A DNA stretch of 7,639 nucleotides from Thermoplasmata archaeon (GCA_019594195.1 JAFDTP010000080.1:1-7639), one strand, 5' to 3'; shown: positions 1 to 6,334, counted from the stretch's first letter. Numbers and translations: made by a program. Notes: a model not told the origin generated them from the sequence alone.

Positions 1-288
1 GATAAGTTGAATATCGTCGAAAAGAAGATAAGACAAGGATATCAATGTGATACTCAAAAGCCCATAATTGAGGAGAAAGACCGTTAAAAAGTCGCCCAGA
101 TGGTCTTTTAGGCTCCTCAGCTTTTTGAATCTCACCTCTCTAGTCGAGAGAGACATTATAACTATCAAAGATATCATTGTGATCTCATCAGAGTATCTAG
201 GAAAGCCATCGATGAACAACCCAAGGGATATCGCTAAAAAGGCCATCGCGCCGTAACTGTACGGGATCTTCGATAATCTTTTGAACAC
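1..288 (-). CDS. N-terminal part of a membrane transporter, probably bile acid:sodium symporter family (cut by window edge)
   Basis: An uninterrupted minus-strand frame of exactly 96 codons runs from a GTG at 288-286 to base 1, so the C-terminal part is missing. An in-frame TAG lies at 300-298, which limits the start to this GTG or the ATG at 246-244. The GTG is preferred because a TATA-like element at 320-311 is centred about 27 nt upstream, suggesting a leaderless start. The protein begins MFKRLSKIPYSYGAMAF and has hydrophobic segments at about 14-28, 37-49 and 66-90. The stretch MSLSTREVRFKKL (45-57) followed by FLLNYGLLS (71-79) resembles the second-to-third helix region of BASS-family sodium-coupled organic anion transporters, where an SLS-x-R-E-like turn is common. 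Family assignment is from memory of the pattern; another polytopic carrier family is possible. It is transcribed divergently from the small gene at 382. Confidence 0.6.
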   Translation of the reverse strand, partial: MFKRLSKIPYSYGAMAFLAISLGLFIDGFPRYSDEITMISLIVIMSLSTREVRFKKLRSLKDHLGDFLTVFLLNYGLLSITLISLSYLLFDDIQLI

Positions 289-307
289 AGGATAAATCTA
301 AATCGAA

Positions 308-321
308 CTATTATTTTAAGT
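308..321 (-). promoter_or_regulatory. TATA-like element for the left-edge transporter
   Basis: On the minus strand this reads CTTAAAATAATAG, centred about 27 nt upstream of the GTG at 288. The spacing fits an archaeal TATA box with a leaderless transcript. The match to consensus is moderate. Confidence 0.4.
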
Positions 322-352
322 TACGGTCGTTTGTTTAAGTTTAGAAAATTTT

Positions 353-360
353 TTTATATA
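353..360 (+). promoter_or_regulatory. TATA box for the small membrane protein gene
   Basis: TTTATATA is centred about 25-26 nt before the ATG at 382 and is preceded by an A-rich stretch (AGAAAA) that can serve as a BRE. The spacing places transcription initiation at or next to the ATG and so decides the start codon. Confidence 0.6.
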
Positions 361-381
361 TTCATATTATATACCTCTTCG

Positions 382-612
382 ATGAACTGGGTGTATCTAG
401 CCCTGGATTTCCTGATCATGGTCTTAGCTATCCTCTGGATCTCCAAAGATATCACCGAGAGGGATCTGAAAAAGAAATATTATTGGAGTTGGATGGTCGC
501 TATCCTGATAGCTTATTTTATCCTCCAGTTGATCGCTTTGGGTTTTCTCGGAGTCGGACTCGTAGTTTTTTCATATTATATATGGTCGAGGTATTTATTC
601 AAAAAAAGATGA
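382..612 (+). CDS. small orphan membrane protein, about three transmembrane helices
   Basis: This 76-residue protein is not a family I recognise. It is strongly hydrophobic, with one helix at about residues 2-20 (WVYLALDFLIMVLAILWI) and a second block at about 36-70 that is long enough for two helices. A charged loop (SKDITERDLKKK, 21-32) separates them and the C-terminus is basic (FKKR). The frame is open further upstream to a TTG at 331, but the TATA box at 353-360 lies inside that extension and sits the right distance for a leaderless start at ATG 382, so the shorter form is chosen. The clear promoter and membrane-protein composition argue for a real gene. It converges on the NSS transporter with 24 nt between stop codons. 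Function is unknown; a subunit or modulator of a neighbouring transporter is only a guess. Confidence 0.65.
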   Translation: MNWVYLALDFLIMVLAILWISKDITERDLKKKYYWSWMVAILIAYFILQLIALGFLGVGLVVFSYYIWSRYLFKKR

Positions 613-616
613 AAAA
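601..616 (-). terminator. oligo-T terminator tract for the NSS transporter
   Basis: On the minus strand, T5 and then T7 tracts (616-612 and 607-601) occur 20-37 nt beyond the NSS stop codon. Archaeal RNA polymerase terminates at such T-rich runs without needing a hairpin. The tracts overlap the 3' end of the convergent small gene. Confidence 0.5.
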
Positions 617-626
617 GGTTGAAAGG

Positions 627-631
627 TTTTT
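627..631 (+). terminator. short T-tract after the small membrane protein gene
   Basis: A run of five T lies 15 nt beyond the stop codon at 612, just before the convergent gene ends. It is short, so the assignment is tentative. Confidence 0.3.
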
Positions 632-636
632 AGGGC

Positions 637-1986
637 TTAGAATATCGGTCCAACAAAAGTTTCCCAGAGATTGATAGTGATTATCACAGCTATAGCGATA
701 GGTATCAAGTATCTTACGAGCGGAGAGAACCATTTACCTACTTTGATCTTCTCTGCAGTCCTGTTAGCCTCGTCTGCAACATTGTTAGCCTTGAATACGT
801 ATCCCGCGAAGATAGCTACCAGAAGACCGCCGAGTGGAAGCATCACACTGTCTGCCCAGAAGTCGTACGTATCTAGGATGTCCATGCCGTAGAATTCGAA
901 GCCGTCCCACGCCCCGTATCCAAGTATAGGTGGTATTCCAAACAAGAACATCAAAGTCCCGATCAGAGCTGCCGCTTTCATCCTAGCCCATCCGTACTCG
1001 TCGATCAACCAGGATACGACGACCTCGGTGAGTGAAATAGCAGATGTTAATGCAGCGATGGTCAACAGTACGAAGAACAGGAAGCCAAAGAAACTCCCTG
1101 CCGGCATCTCAGCGAAGACCGCCGGTAGTGTTATGAACGTCAAACCTGCTCCCTCAGCTGGATCGAAGCCCATGGCGAAGACCGCCGGGAAGATGGCGAA
1201 ACCAGCTAGTATAGCGATTAACGTATCCAAACCAACGACGGAAGCTGCGTTATCCGCGACGTTCTCTTCATCGTCTAGATAACTACCGTAAGTGATGATT
1301 ATACCCATACCCAGGCTCAATGTGAAGAACGCTTGTCCTATGGCGGCGTTCAGACTCTCTATGGTGACATCACCTAGTTCAGGAGAGAGATAAAATTCCA
1401 GGCCCTCCATAGCGCCGTCAAGAGTTAACGCTCTGCCTATTACGACCAGTATCAGTATGAACAATACCGGCATCAATAGTTTTACCGTACGCTGTATACC
1501 TTTCACTACACCCAAAGCGACTATGCCCGCGGTCAGAGCCATGAATATAGCATGGTATAGTGCAGGCATCCACATACCTGAGACATGATCGAGGAATTCA
1601 GCTCCGTGTTCTTCTTCAGGTAGACCTGTAGCGGATTCTACGGAATAGTGCATCGCCCAGCCGGCTACGACAGAATAATAGCTCATTATTATGAACGCTG
1701 TCAGTATGACCAGAGCGCCGACCAACCACCAGGGAGTATCCGGTGCTAATTCCTTGAAAGTACCTAATGGGTTTTTTTGGGCTTTTTTACCGAGGGTTAT
1801 TTCAGTTACCATCAGCGGATAGCCAATAAGAATAACCGTCACTAGATATATCAGCAGGAACATCGCTCCGCCCATCTGTCCAGTTATGAATGGAAAACGC
1901 CAGATGTTTCCGAGGCCTACAGCAGAACCAGCTGCTGCGAGTATGAAACCAAGCCGGGTAGTCCAGTGTTCCCTCTCAAGAGCCAC
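637..1986 (-). CDS. sodium-dependent amino-acid-type transporter (NSS/SNF family, LeuT fold)
   Basis: This 449-residue protein is a neurotransmitter:sodium symporter homologue, importing a small solute (usually an amino acid) across the cytoplasmic membrane with Na+. The N-terminus REHWTTRLG followed by GSAVGLGNIWRFPF (20-33) matches LeuT at the same numbering, placing the unwound TM1 sodium/substrate residues at A22 and N27 and the gate arginine at R30. TM3 carries YYSVVAGW (103-110), and unwound TM6 carries FFTLSLGMG (220-228). TM7 has D254, and TM8 has LTSAIS (313-318), with T314/S315 at the Na2 site. I count 11 helices with no twelfth, as in many prokaryotic members of about 450 residues. 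The start is GTG, preceded by a strong GGTGA site. It is divergent from the deacylase gene. Family is secure; the substrate cannot be read, though amino acids are most likely. Confidence 0.93.
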   Translation of the reverse strand: MALEREHWTTRLGFILAAAGSAVGLGNIWRFPFITGQMGGAMFLLIYLVTVILIGYPLMVTEITLGKKAQKNPLGTFKELAPDTPWWLVGALVILTAFIIMSYYSVVAGWAMHYSVESATGLPEEEHGAEFLDHVSGMWMPALYHAIFMALTAGIVALGVVKGIQRTVKLLMPVLFILILVVIGRALTLDGAMEGLEFYLSPELGDVTIESLNAAIGQAFFTLSLGMGIIITYGSYLDDEENVADNAASVVGLDTLIAILAGFAIFPAVFAMGFDPAEGAGLTFITLPAVFAEMPAGSFFGFLFFVLLTIAALTSAISLTEVVVSWLIDEYGWARMKAAALIGTLMFLFGIPPILGYGAWDGFEFYGMDILDTYDFWADSVMLPLGGLLVAIFAGYVFKANNVADEANRTAEKIKVGKWFSPLVRYLIPIAIAVIITINLWETFVGPIF

Positions 1987-1989
1987 GTA

Positions 1990-2000
1990 CTCCTCACCCC
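1990..2000 (-). promoter_or_regulatory. Shine-Dalgarno site of the NSS gene
   Basis: The minus strand reads GGGGTGAGGAG, ending 3 nt before the GTG at 1986. The GGTGA core complements the archaeal 16S 3' end and is 7 nt from the start, supporting the GTG over any internal ATG. Confidence 0.6.
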
Positions 2001-2017
2001 ATCACAATATTTATGAT

Positions 2018-2040
2018 TATAATATATATATCTTTTTGAG
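2018..2040 (-). promoter_or_regulatory. BRE/TATA promoter of the NSS gene
   Basis: The minus strand has an A-rich BRE-like stretch (CAAAAAGA) followed by alternating TATATATA, centred near 2026. This predicts initiation near 2000 and a leader of about 14 nt that contains the Shine-Dalgarno site. Confidence 0.55.
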
Positions 2041-2044
2041 TTTA

Positions 2045-2064
2045 CTTATATAAGGATTTATAAA
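2045..2064 (+). promoter_or_regulatory. TATA elements upstream of the deacylase gene
   Basis: Two candidates lie in tandem: CTTATATAAG (2045-2054) and TTTATAAA (2057-2064). The second has a purine-rich BRE-like stretch (AAGGA) and would give a leader of about 13 nt carrying AGGA at 2089-2092, 7 nt before the ATG. Which one is used cannot be decided here. Confidence 0.5.
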
Positions 2065-2099
2065 GGATCATCAAGATGGTATCTATGTAGGATGATCGG

Positions 2100-2549
2100 A
2101 TGGTTGAGGAACTCAGGGACTATTTAGATGATCCGGATATCCATGCTGAATTACACGAGACTCGGAAGGAAGTCAAAACGGTACAGGATGCTGCGGAGGC
2201 TCTCCAAGTAGAACCCACTAAGATAATAAAATCACTGGTTTTTTTCATAGATGGAAAACCATATCTCGTCATCGGTATCGGAGATGAGCAGATCGATGAA
2301 GAAAAACTAAAACGAGTCTTGGGGGCAGATAAAATCAGGATAGCGTCTCCTGAAGAGGTGAAGGAGATGACAGGTTACTCTATAGGAGAGGTCCCTCCCA
2401 TCGGTAACGACTTGCCGAAAGTGGTCGAGTTAAGAGTGATGGACAAAGAGATCGTTTATGGAGGTGGAGGTTCCATCAGACATCTCCTAGAGGTGGATCC
2501 CTCTGAGTTAGTGGGTAGAGATACCATCGTCGCGGATATACAGAGTTGA
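2100..2549 (+). CDS. YbaK/ProRS-INS-type aminoacyl-tRNA deacylase
   Basis: This 149-residue protein belongs to the YbaK/EbsC/ProX superfamily. These are free-standing relatives of the bacterial prolyl-tRNA synthetase editing domain, which hydrolyse mischarged aminoacyl-tRNA (typically Cys- or Ala-tRNA-Pro, or other pairs by subfamily) in the cytoplasm. Visible hallmarks are IIKSLVF with the conserved lysine K44, the IASPEEVKEMTGY segment (81-93), the GEVPPIG loop (96-102) and the glycine-rich YGGGGSIRHLL turn (120-130). Length is normal for a stand-alone member. An in-frame TAG at 2088-2090 forces the start to ATG 2100, with AGGA 7 nt upstream. It is divergent from the NSS gene and followed by its own terminator-like signals, so it is probably monocistronic. 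Which mischarged tRNA it edits cannot be told from the sequence. Confidence 0.88.
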   Translation: MVEELRDYLDDPDIHAELHETRKEVKTVQDAAEALQVEPTKIIKSLVFFIDGKPYLVIGIGDEQIDEEKLKRVLGADKIRIASPEEVKEMTGYSIGEVPPIGNDLPKVVELRVMDKEIVYGGGGSIRHLLEVDPSELVGRDTIVADIQS

Positions 2550-2554
2550 CATCA

Positions 2555-2575
2555 TTTTTTCCACAGGTGCTGTGG
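2555..2575 (+). terminator. T-tract plus perfect stem-loop after the deacylase gene
   Basis: Six T (2555-2560) begin 6 nt after the stop codon and are followed at once by an inverted repeat CCACAG-GTG-CTGTGG (2561-2575; 6-bp stem, 3-nt loop). A second pyrimidine stretch follows. The T-run is a plausible archaeal terminator. The hairpin lies after the T-run, not before it, so it may instead be a 3'-end stabiliser or a protein-binding palindrome. Confidence 0.45.
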
Positions 2576-2588
2576 CCCCTATCTTTTC

Positions 2589-2616
2589 TTATAAAATAGA
2601 GAAAAAACTTATTAAT
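2589..2616 (+). promoter_or_regulatory. promoter region of the chemoreceptor gene (two TATA candidates)
   Basis: CTTATAAAATA (2589-2599) is the better TATA match but has a pyrimidine-rich upstream flank. CTTATTAAT (2608-2616) has a good BRE-like flank (GAGAAAAAA) and predicts initiation near 2638, about 10 nt before the ATG. The second also shares its distance to the CTTTAGCTT motif with the SemiSWEET promoter, so it is favoured. Confidence 0.45.
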
Positions 2617-2628
2617 ATCTTTAGCTTC
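2617..2628 (+). promoter_or_regulatory. shared CTTTAGCTT motif, copy 1 (chemoreceptor)
   Basis: The 12-mer ATCTTTAGCTTC is identical to 4612-4623 before the SemiSWEET gene, and its core CTTTAGCTT recurs on the minus strand before the M50 gene. It starts directly after a TATA-like element. A regulator-binding role is inferred from position and repetition only. Confidence 0.4.
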
Positions 2629-2648
2629 TGCCAGAACAAGGGTTAGAT

Positions 2649-4583
2649 ATGGACCTGTTTGGTAATGAAAGAGAAGAGTTGAGAGAGATACTCGAACGTA
2701 AAAAGAAAAACTTAGAAAAAAAAGAAAAAGAGTTAAAGGAGTGTAGGGAAGGGAAACGAGCATTAGAAAACGATCTAGAGTCAATCTTTCAAGCGGGTAT
2801 TTTACCGATCTTGCTGGTGGATGAAAACGGACTGGTAAAACGTGTGAACGATAGGGTAGAAGAAATTCTGGAGAAGGATCAAAAAGACATCCTCGAGGAA
2901 GATATCGATGAGATCTTTGACGGTATCAAACCTTTCGTTGAAGATTGCCTTACCGAGGGTGAAGTCGTCCGTGATAAGGAGATAACTTTTGGATCTGAAG
3001 ACCGTAAAAAGCATTTTTCAATATCTGTACTTCCCTTCAACAGCTGGATTGAAAGTCCTGAGGCCTTGGTGACTCTGAAAGATATCACAGAGAAAAAGAT
3101 GAAGGAAATAAAGTTGGAGAAGTCAAAGAACAGGAATGAAACTTTGATCGAAAATGCACCTTTGTCGATAGCTATCACGGATATGGAAGATAACATACTC
3201 TTTGCCAATGAATACATGTTGGACAAGTTCGGATATTCAAAAGAGGAACTTGAAGGTGAAAGTTTCTCAAAACTCATGACTGAAGAGCAGTTCGAGAAAC
3301 TTAGAAATAAAACTGAGAATAGGAAAGGAGGGGAGTCCGGAACTTATGAACTGGAATTTCTTACAAAGGACGGCTCAAAAGTGGAGACTCTCGTAAGTGG
3401 AACACCATACGAAAATATCGACGGAGAGGTTGTAAAGACCGTAGGATATTTTCAGGATATAACTGAGATGAAAGAGCTACAGAGACAGCAAAGGGAAACA
3501 AAACGTTATCTCGAGAACCAAGTCGACAAGATATTGGACGCGATAGAGAGGTTCGAAAACGGCGATATGACAGTTAGGGTGGAAAAAGAAAAAGACGACG
3601 ATATCGGAAAGTTGATAGATGGTTTCAACGCCATGATAGAAAAGTTCAGGAACAATCTTCAGAGGATAAGGGAAGCCTCCGTCGAGCTGAATAATGCTTC
3701 TGAAACCATCGCTTCCTCATCGGAGGAATTGAACGCCGTCTCAGAGAACGTAGCTGGATCCGTCGAAGGCATATCAGAAGATACAAAGGAACAGGCAAGG
3801 AAATTGGAGAGCCTTTCGGAGATAATCGAAAACAGCGCCGCTAACATGGAAGAGACGTCCGCCTCCGCTGAAAGCATAACATCATCTGCCCAGAAGGCAG
3901 CGGACCAGACCGAACGAGGGAAAGGATATGCCGTCAAGGCCGATCGAACAGTCGATGAACTTAAAGAGATACTCAACACTACTAAAGAAGACGTGATGCA
4001 TCTCGATCAAAGGTCTGAAAAGATAGGGGAAGTCGTGGAGACGATATCTAATATAGCTGAACAGACCAACCTTTTGGCATTGAACGCTGCGATCGAGGCG
4101 GCAAGAGCTGGAGAACAGGGTAAGGGTTTTGCGGTCGTAGCCGATTCTGTCAGAGAACTCGCCGAGGAGACGCAGGAAGAGACCGATCAAATAAAAGAGA
4201 TCATAGAGAAGACCCAGCAGAACACCACTAAAGTCGTCAAAAGTGTGGACCAGTTGGTCGATAAGATGGAAGAGGTGGACGAGATAACCCATCAAAACCT
4301 TGGTTCACTCGAGGAGATAGAAGATTCGGTAGAATCAGTTTCTCAATCTATAAGCGAGATATCAAGAGCCGTTGAAGAGGTCACACAGCATCTACAGGAA
4401 TCTTCGAATAAAGTTCAGAGTATCACCGAGATAGCTAACAGGAACTCTGAACAGTCTGAGTCTGTCGCTGTGTCCACTGAAGAGGAAACCGCCTCTATAC
4501 AAGAGTTGTCCAGCTCCGCACAGAACCTTTCGAGTCTTGCCAATGATCTTCTCCAGATGGTAGAACGATACGATCTCAATTGA
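2649..4583 (+). CDS. soluble methyl-accepting chemotaxis protein (PAS-PAS-HAMP-MCP signalling domain)
   Basis: This 644-residue protein has no transmembrane helix or signal peptide, so it is a cytoplasmic chemoreceptor. Domains in order: a charged coiled coil (about 5-45); PAS 1 (about 42-149, ending [10 protein letters not shown]); PAS 2 (about 162-275, with [19 protein letters not shown] and ending [12 protein letters not shown]); a HAMP-like unit (about 290-343, with [10 protein letters not shown] and [13 protein letters not shown]); and the long antiparallel signalling hairpin (about 345-640). The tip has [20 protein letters not shown] (471-490) and GKGFAVVA, the CheA/CheW-contacting region. 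MEETSAS (400-406) lies in a probable adaptation helix. Downstream of the tip the usual E-V-R reads S-V-R (S500-R502). No NWETF-like C-terminal pentapeptide is present. The PAS domains probably sense a cytoplasmic ligand or redox cofactor; no diagnostic flavin or haem residue is obvious. No che or archaellum gene is nearby. Confidence 0.93.
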   Translation: MDLFGNEREELREILERKKKNLEKKEKELKECREGKRALENDLESIFQAGILPILLVDENGLVKRVNDRVEEILEKDQKDILEEDIDEIFDGIKPFVEDCLTEGEVVRDKEITFGSEDRKKHFSISVLPFNSWIESPEALVTLKDITEKKMKEIKLEKSKNRNETLIENAPLSIAITDMEDNILFANEYMLDKFGYSKEELEGESFSKLMTEEQFEKLRNKTENRKGGESGTYELEFLTKDGSKVETLVSGTPYENIDGEVVKTVGYFQDITEMKELQRQQRETKRYLENQVDKILDAIERFENGDMTVRVEKEKDDDIGKLIDGFNAMIEKFRNNLQRIREASVELNNASETIASSSEELNAVSENVAGSVEGISEDTKEQARKLESLSEIIENSAANMEETSASAESITSSAQKAADQTERGKGYAVKADRTVDELKEILNTTKEDVMHLDQRSEKIGEVVETISNIAEQTNLLALNAAIEAARAGEQGKGFAVVADSVRELAEETQEETDQIKEIIEKTQQNTTKVVKSVDQLVDKMEEVDEITHQNLGSLEEIEDSVESVSQSISEISRAVEEVTQHLQESSNKVQSITEIANRNSEQSESVAVSTEEETASIQELSSSAQNLSSLANDLLQMVERYDLN

Positions 4584-4601
4584 GAATATAGCCACCACAC
4601 G

Positions 4602-4609
4602 TTTATATA
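4602..4609 (+). promoter_or_regulatory. TATA box of the SemiSWEET gene
   Basis: TTTATATA is centred 26-27 nt before the ATG at 4632, indicating a leaderless transcript. It lies only 18 nt beyond the chemoreceptor stop codon, so SemiSWEET has its own promoter rather than depending on readthrough. Confidence 0.65.
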
Positions 4610-4611
4610 CC

Positions 4612-4623
4612 ATCTTTAGCTTC
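4612..4623 (+). promoter_or_regulatory. shared CTTTAGCTT motif, copy 2 (SemiSWEET)
   Basis: ATCTTTAGCTTC is identical over 12 nt to 2617-2628. It lies between the TATA box and the inferred start at 4632, where a bound protein could block initiation. The regulatory role is inferred. Confidence 0.4.
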
Positions 4624-4631
4624 GAGTGATC

Positions 4632-4895
4632 ATGGATTTTTTCACTATCATCGGGCTAGCCGCGGCGACCTGTACCACGATATCGTTCTTACCTCAGGCA
4701 GTCAAAGTCCTCAAGACCAGAGATACCAGGAGTCTTTCGTTACCCATGTACATAATATTCACCACCGGTGTACTCTTATGGTTGACATACGGGATACTGG
4801 TCAATGACATACCGGTGATAGCCGCTAACACTGTGACCTCCATCTTTTCGATCACCATCCTTTTTTCCATAATATTTTATAGATATATCAGATAG
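4632..4895 (+). CDS. SemiSWEET sugar transporter (PQ-loop / MtN3 family)
   Basis: This 87-residue membrane protein has three helices (about 4-22, 38-56 and 61-83) and is expected to work as a homodimer moving mono- or disaccharides across the membrane. Helix 1 carries the PQ motif SFLPQAVKV (18-26), followed by the KTRDTRSLSLPMY loop, then GVLLWLTYGIL (46-56) and IAANTVTS (63-70). W50 and N66 have the same 16-residue spacing as the sugar-pocket Trp and Asn of Leptospira SemiSWEET. Length is typical for a single three-helix unit. A GTG at 4626 could add two residues, but the TATA box spacing points to ATG 4632 as a leaderless start. A T6 run at 4861-4866 near the 3' end could help terminate transcription. 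Family is secure; the sugar is not determinable. Confidence 0.9.
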   Translation: MDFFTIIGLAAATCTTISFLPQAVKVLKTRDTRSLSLPMYIIFTTGVLLWLTYGILVNDIPVIAANTVTSIFSITILFSIIFYRYIR

Positions 4896-4969
4896 TTAGA
4901 CTGTATATCGAGGACGAAAAGAGATATCTCGTTGAGGTTCTAAGAATGTCTGATCTAGAAAGATACTAA
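4883..4969 (+). other. short coding-like frame between SemiSWEET and the DUF438 gene, possible gene remnant
   Basis: A 28-codon open stretch, preceded by a TAG at 4880-4882 and ending at TAA 4967-4969, translates with normal local codon use: it contains LYIEDEKRYLVEVLRMSDL (19 residues) and ends ERY. It overlaps the last codons of SemiSWEET in another frame and has no ATG or GTG near its beginning. It could be the tail of a decayed or deleted gene, a frameshifted SemiSWEET extension, or chance. I do not recognise the peptide. Confidence 0.2.
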
Positions 4970-4975
4970 ATATTC

Positions 4976-4985
4976 TTACATATAT
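4976..4985 (+). promoter_or_regulatory. TATA-like element of the DUF438 gene
   Basis: TTACATATAT is centred about 26 nt before ATG 5007, which fits a leaderless start. An in-frame TGA at 5001-5003 excludes any start further upstream. Confidence 0.5.
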
Positions 4986-5006
4986 CTTGGTATAACGGTG
5001 TGAATC

Positions 5007-6323
5007 ATGGTAAAAGATGATAAAAAAGAAAGGATGAAGCAGCTTTTAAGAAGGATTCACAGGGAAGAGGGAGATGTCAAGGGGTCAAGAGAAGAATTCA
5101 AAGAACTTTTGGATAGTATATCTCCAGAGGAGATACCCGCTATAGAACAGGAATTGGTCAAAGAGGGGGTGACTCCCGACGAGATAGCAAAGATGTGTGA
5201 CGTCCACCTCGATCTTTTCAGAGAATCTGTAGAAGAGCAGTTCGGTTTAGAAGAGTTCCCTGAAGGCCACCCACTGCAAAAGCTTTACAGGGAGAATGAA
5301 AAGATAACCAAAGATGCGGAAACTTTAACCCTCGTTCTGAGCTCTATCAAAGGAACCGATGACGCTGAGGATTTGGAGGAGATGGAAAAATTATCCGAGA
5401 AGGTTTCGGATCTATTGAAGATCGATAAGACCCATTATTCCAGACAGGAGATGATAATCTTCCCCCACATCGAGAAGAGAGGCATAGAGGCCGTCCCTCG
5501 GGTCCTATGGAGAAAACATGACGAGAACATGAACAAAGTCAAGAAGCTTCTCGGCAAGATAAAAAGGGCTCCTGATAAAGACGAAGGATACATCGATGAG
5601 TTGGAAGAACTCACCAGAGATGTTTCACGTTCTATACTCGATATGGTGTTCAGAGAGAACAATATACTTTATCCTACCCTGAAAGAACTGCTGTCAGAAG
5701 GGGAATGGGCTGCGGTGGCTGAACAGGAAAAAGAACTCGGCTATTACAAGATAGAACCCGGTGATGGATGGCAATCCAAAGAGGAAGCAGTTTATCCGTA
5801 TGATATCGAGAAGGAGATATCCGAGGCGGATATATCAGAGATACCGGATCAGCTGAGAGATATGCTGGATAAGGAACGATTGGAGAAAGACACTTATGAT
5901 GTAAGGAAGAAGGACGATTTTGAAGTCGATACCGGTTACCTCACCAAAAAAGAAGTCAACAGTATCTTTAGCACTCTACCTTTTGACCTGACCTATATCG
6001 ACGAGAACGACAGAGTTAGGTTTTACAGCGAGACCGAAAGGATATTTCCCAGAACACGCTCTATAATCGGTAGACCAGTGAAATTCTGTCACCCTCCTCA
6101 CAGCGTTGACAAAGTGAAAGATATATTGGAAAGATTCAAAAGCGGAGAGAAGGACGAAGCTGAATTCTGGATCAAGGGAAATGGAGCCTTCATCTATATC
6201 AGGTACTTCGCCGTGAGAGACGGAGAAGAATATCTGGGAACTATAGAAGTCGTGCAGGAAGTTTCAAGGATAAGAGGTCTAGAAGGAGAGAAGCGTATCT
6301 TGGATTGGGAAGAGGGTTCCTGA
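5007..6323 (+). CDS. DUF438 - hemerythrin-like - PAS sensor protein
   Basis: This soluble 438-residue protein has three parts. Residues about 8-75 are the helical DUF438 domain, with EFKELLDSISPEEIPAIEQE. Residues about 86-235 form a hemerythrin HHE-like four-helix bundle: GHPLQKLYREN (87-97), HYSRQEMIIFPHIEKRG (143-159), VLWRKHDENM (166-175) and FRENNILYPTLKE (215-227). H88, H143, E148, H171 and E217 are the likeliest metal ligands. Residues about 310-425 are the family's characteristic PAS domain, with TLPFDLTYIDENDRVRFY, ERIFPRT, IGRPVKFCHPPHS, EFWIKGNGAFIYIRYFAVRD and YLGTIEVVQEV. Proteins of this architecture occur in anaerobic archaea and firmicutes and have no settled function. A diiron oxygen, NO or redox sensor is the natural inference. 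There is no output domain, so it would act through a partner. Its stop lies 11 nt from that of the convergent M50 gene. Confidence 0.9.
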   Translation: MVKDDKKERMKQLLRRIHREEGDVKGSREEFKELLDSISPEEIPAIEQELVKEGVTPDEIAKMCDVHLDLFRESVEEQFGLEEFPEGHPLQKLYRENEKITKDAETLTLVLSSIKGTDDAEDLEEMEKLSEKVSDLLKIDKTHYSRQEMIIFPHIEKRGIEAVPRVLWRKHDENMNKVKKLLGKIKRAPDKDEGYIDELEELTRDVSRSILDMVFRENNILYPTLKELLSEGEWAAVAEQEKELGYYKIEPGDGWQSKEEAVYPYDIEKEISEADISEIPDQLRDMLDKERLEKDTYDVRKKDDFEVDTGYLTKKEVNSIFSTLPFDLTYIDENDRVRFYSETERIFPRTRSIIGRPVKFCHPPHSVDKVKDILERFKSGEKDEAEFWIKGNGAFIYIRYFAVRDGEEYLGTIEVVQEVSRIRGLEGEKRILDWEEGS

Positions 6324-6334
6324 GACCCGGTACA

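Noticed and set aside
133..152. Inverted repeat CTCTC-TAGTC-GAGAG
   Set aside because: It is inside the transporter coding frame, with no neighbouring promoter or repeat copies; probably chance.
68..256. Plus-strand open frame of 62 codons
   Set aside because: It is antisense to the better-supported minus-strand transporter frame, lacks a promoter at the right distance and has no recognisable features.
1028..1282. Plus-strand open frame inside the NSS gene
   Set aside because: It is fully antisense to a secure transporter gene; its Ala/Lys/Ser-rich product is what the opposite strand of helix-coding sequence gives.
2476..2784. Minus-strand open frame spanning the deacylase 3' end and the start of the chemoreceptor
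   Set aside because: It crosses a promoter and two real genes, has no promoter of its own, and its Phe/Leu-rich product is the antisense of Lys/Glu codons.
3659..4295. Overlapping minus-strand open frames across the chemoreceptor signalling domain
   Set aside because: The plus strand there encodes highly conserved MCP hairpin sequence, and coiled-coil coding regions often leave long antisense frames open.
4921..4930. Palindrome GAGATATCTC before the DUF438 gene
   Set aside because: It lies about 50 nt upstream of the TATA element, is not repeated at other promoters apart from partial matches such as at 7516-7525, and GATATC-like words are common in this genome.
5957..5971. ATCTTTAGC in the DUF438 coding sequence, a partial match to the shared promoter motif
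   Set aside because: It breaks before the final bases of the core and is within codons; kept as a reminder that partial matches occur by chance.
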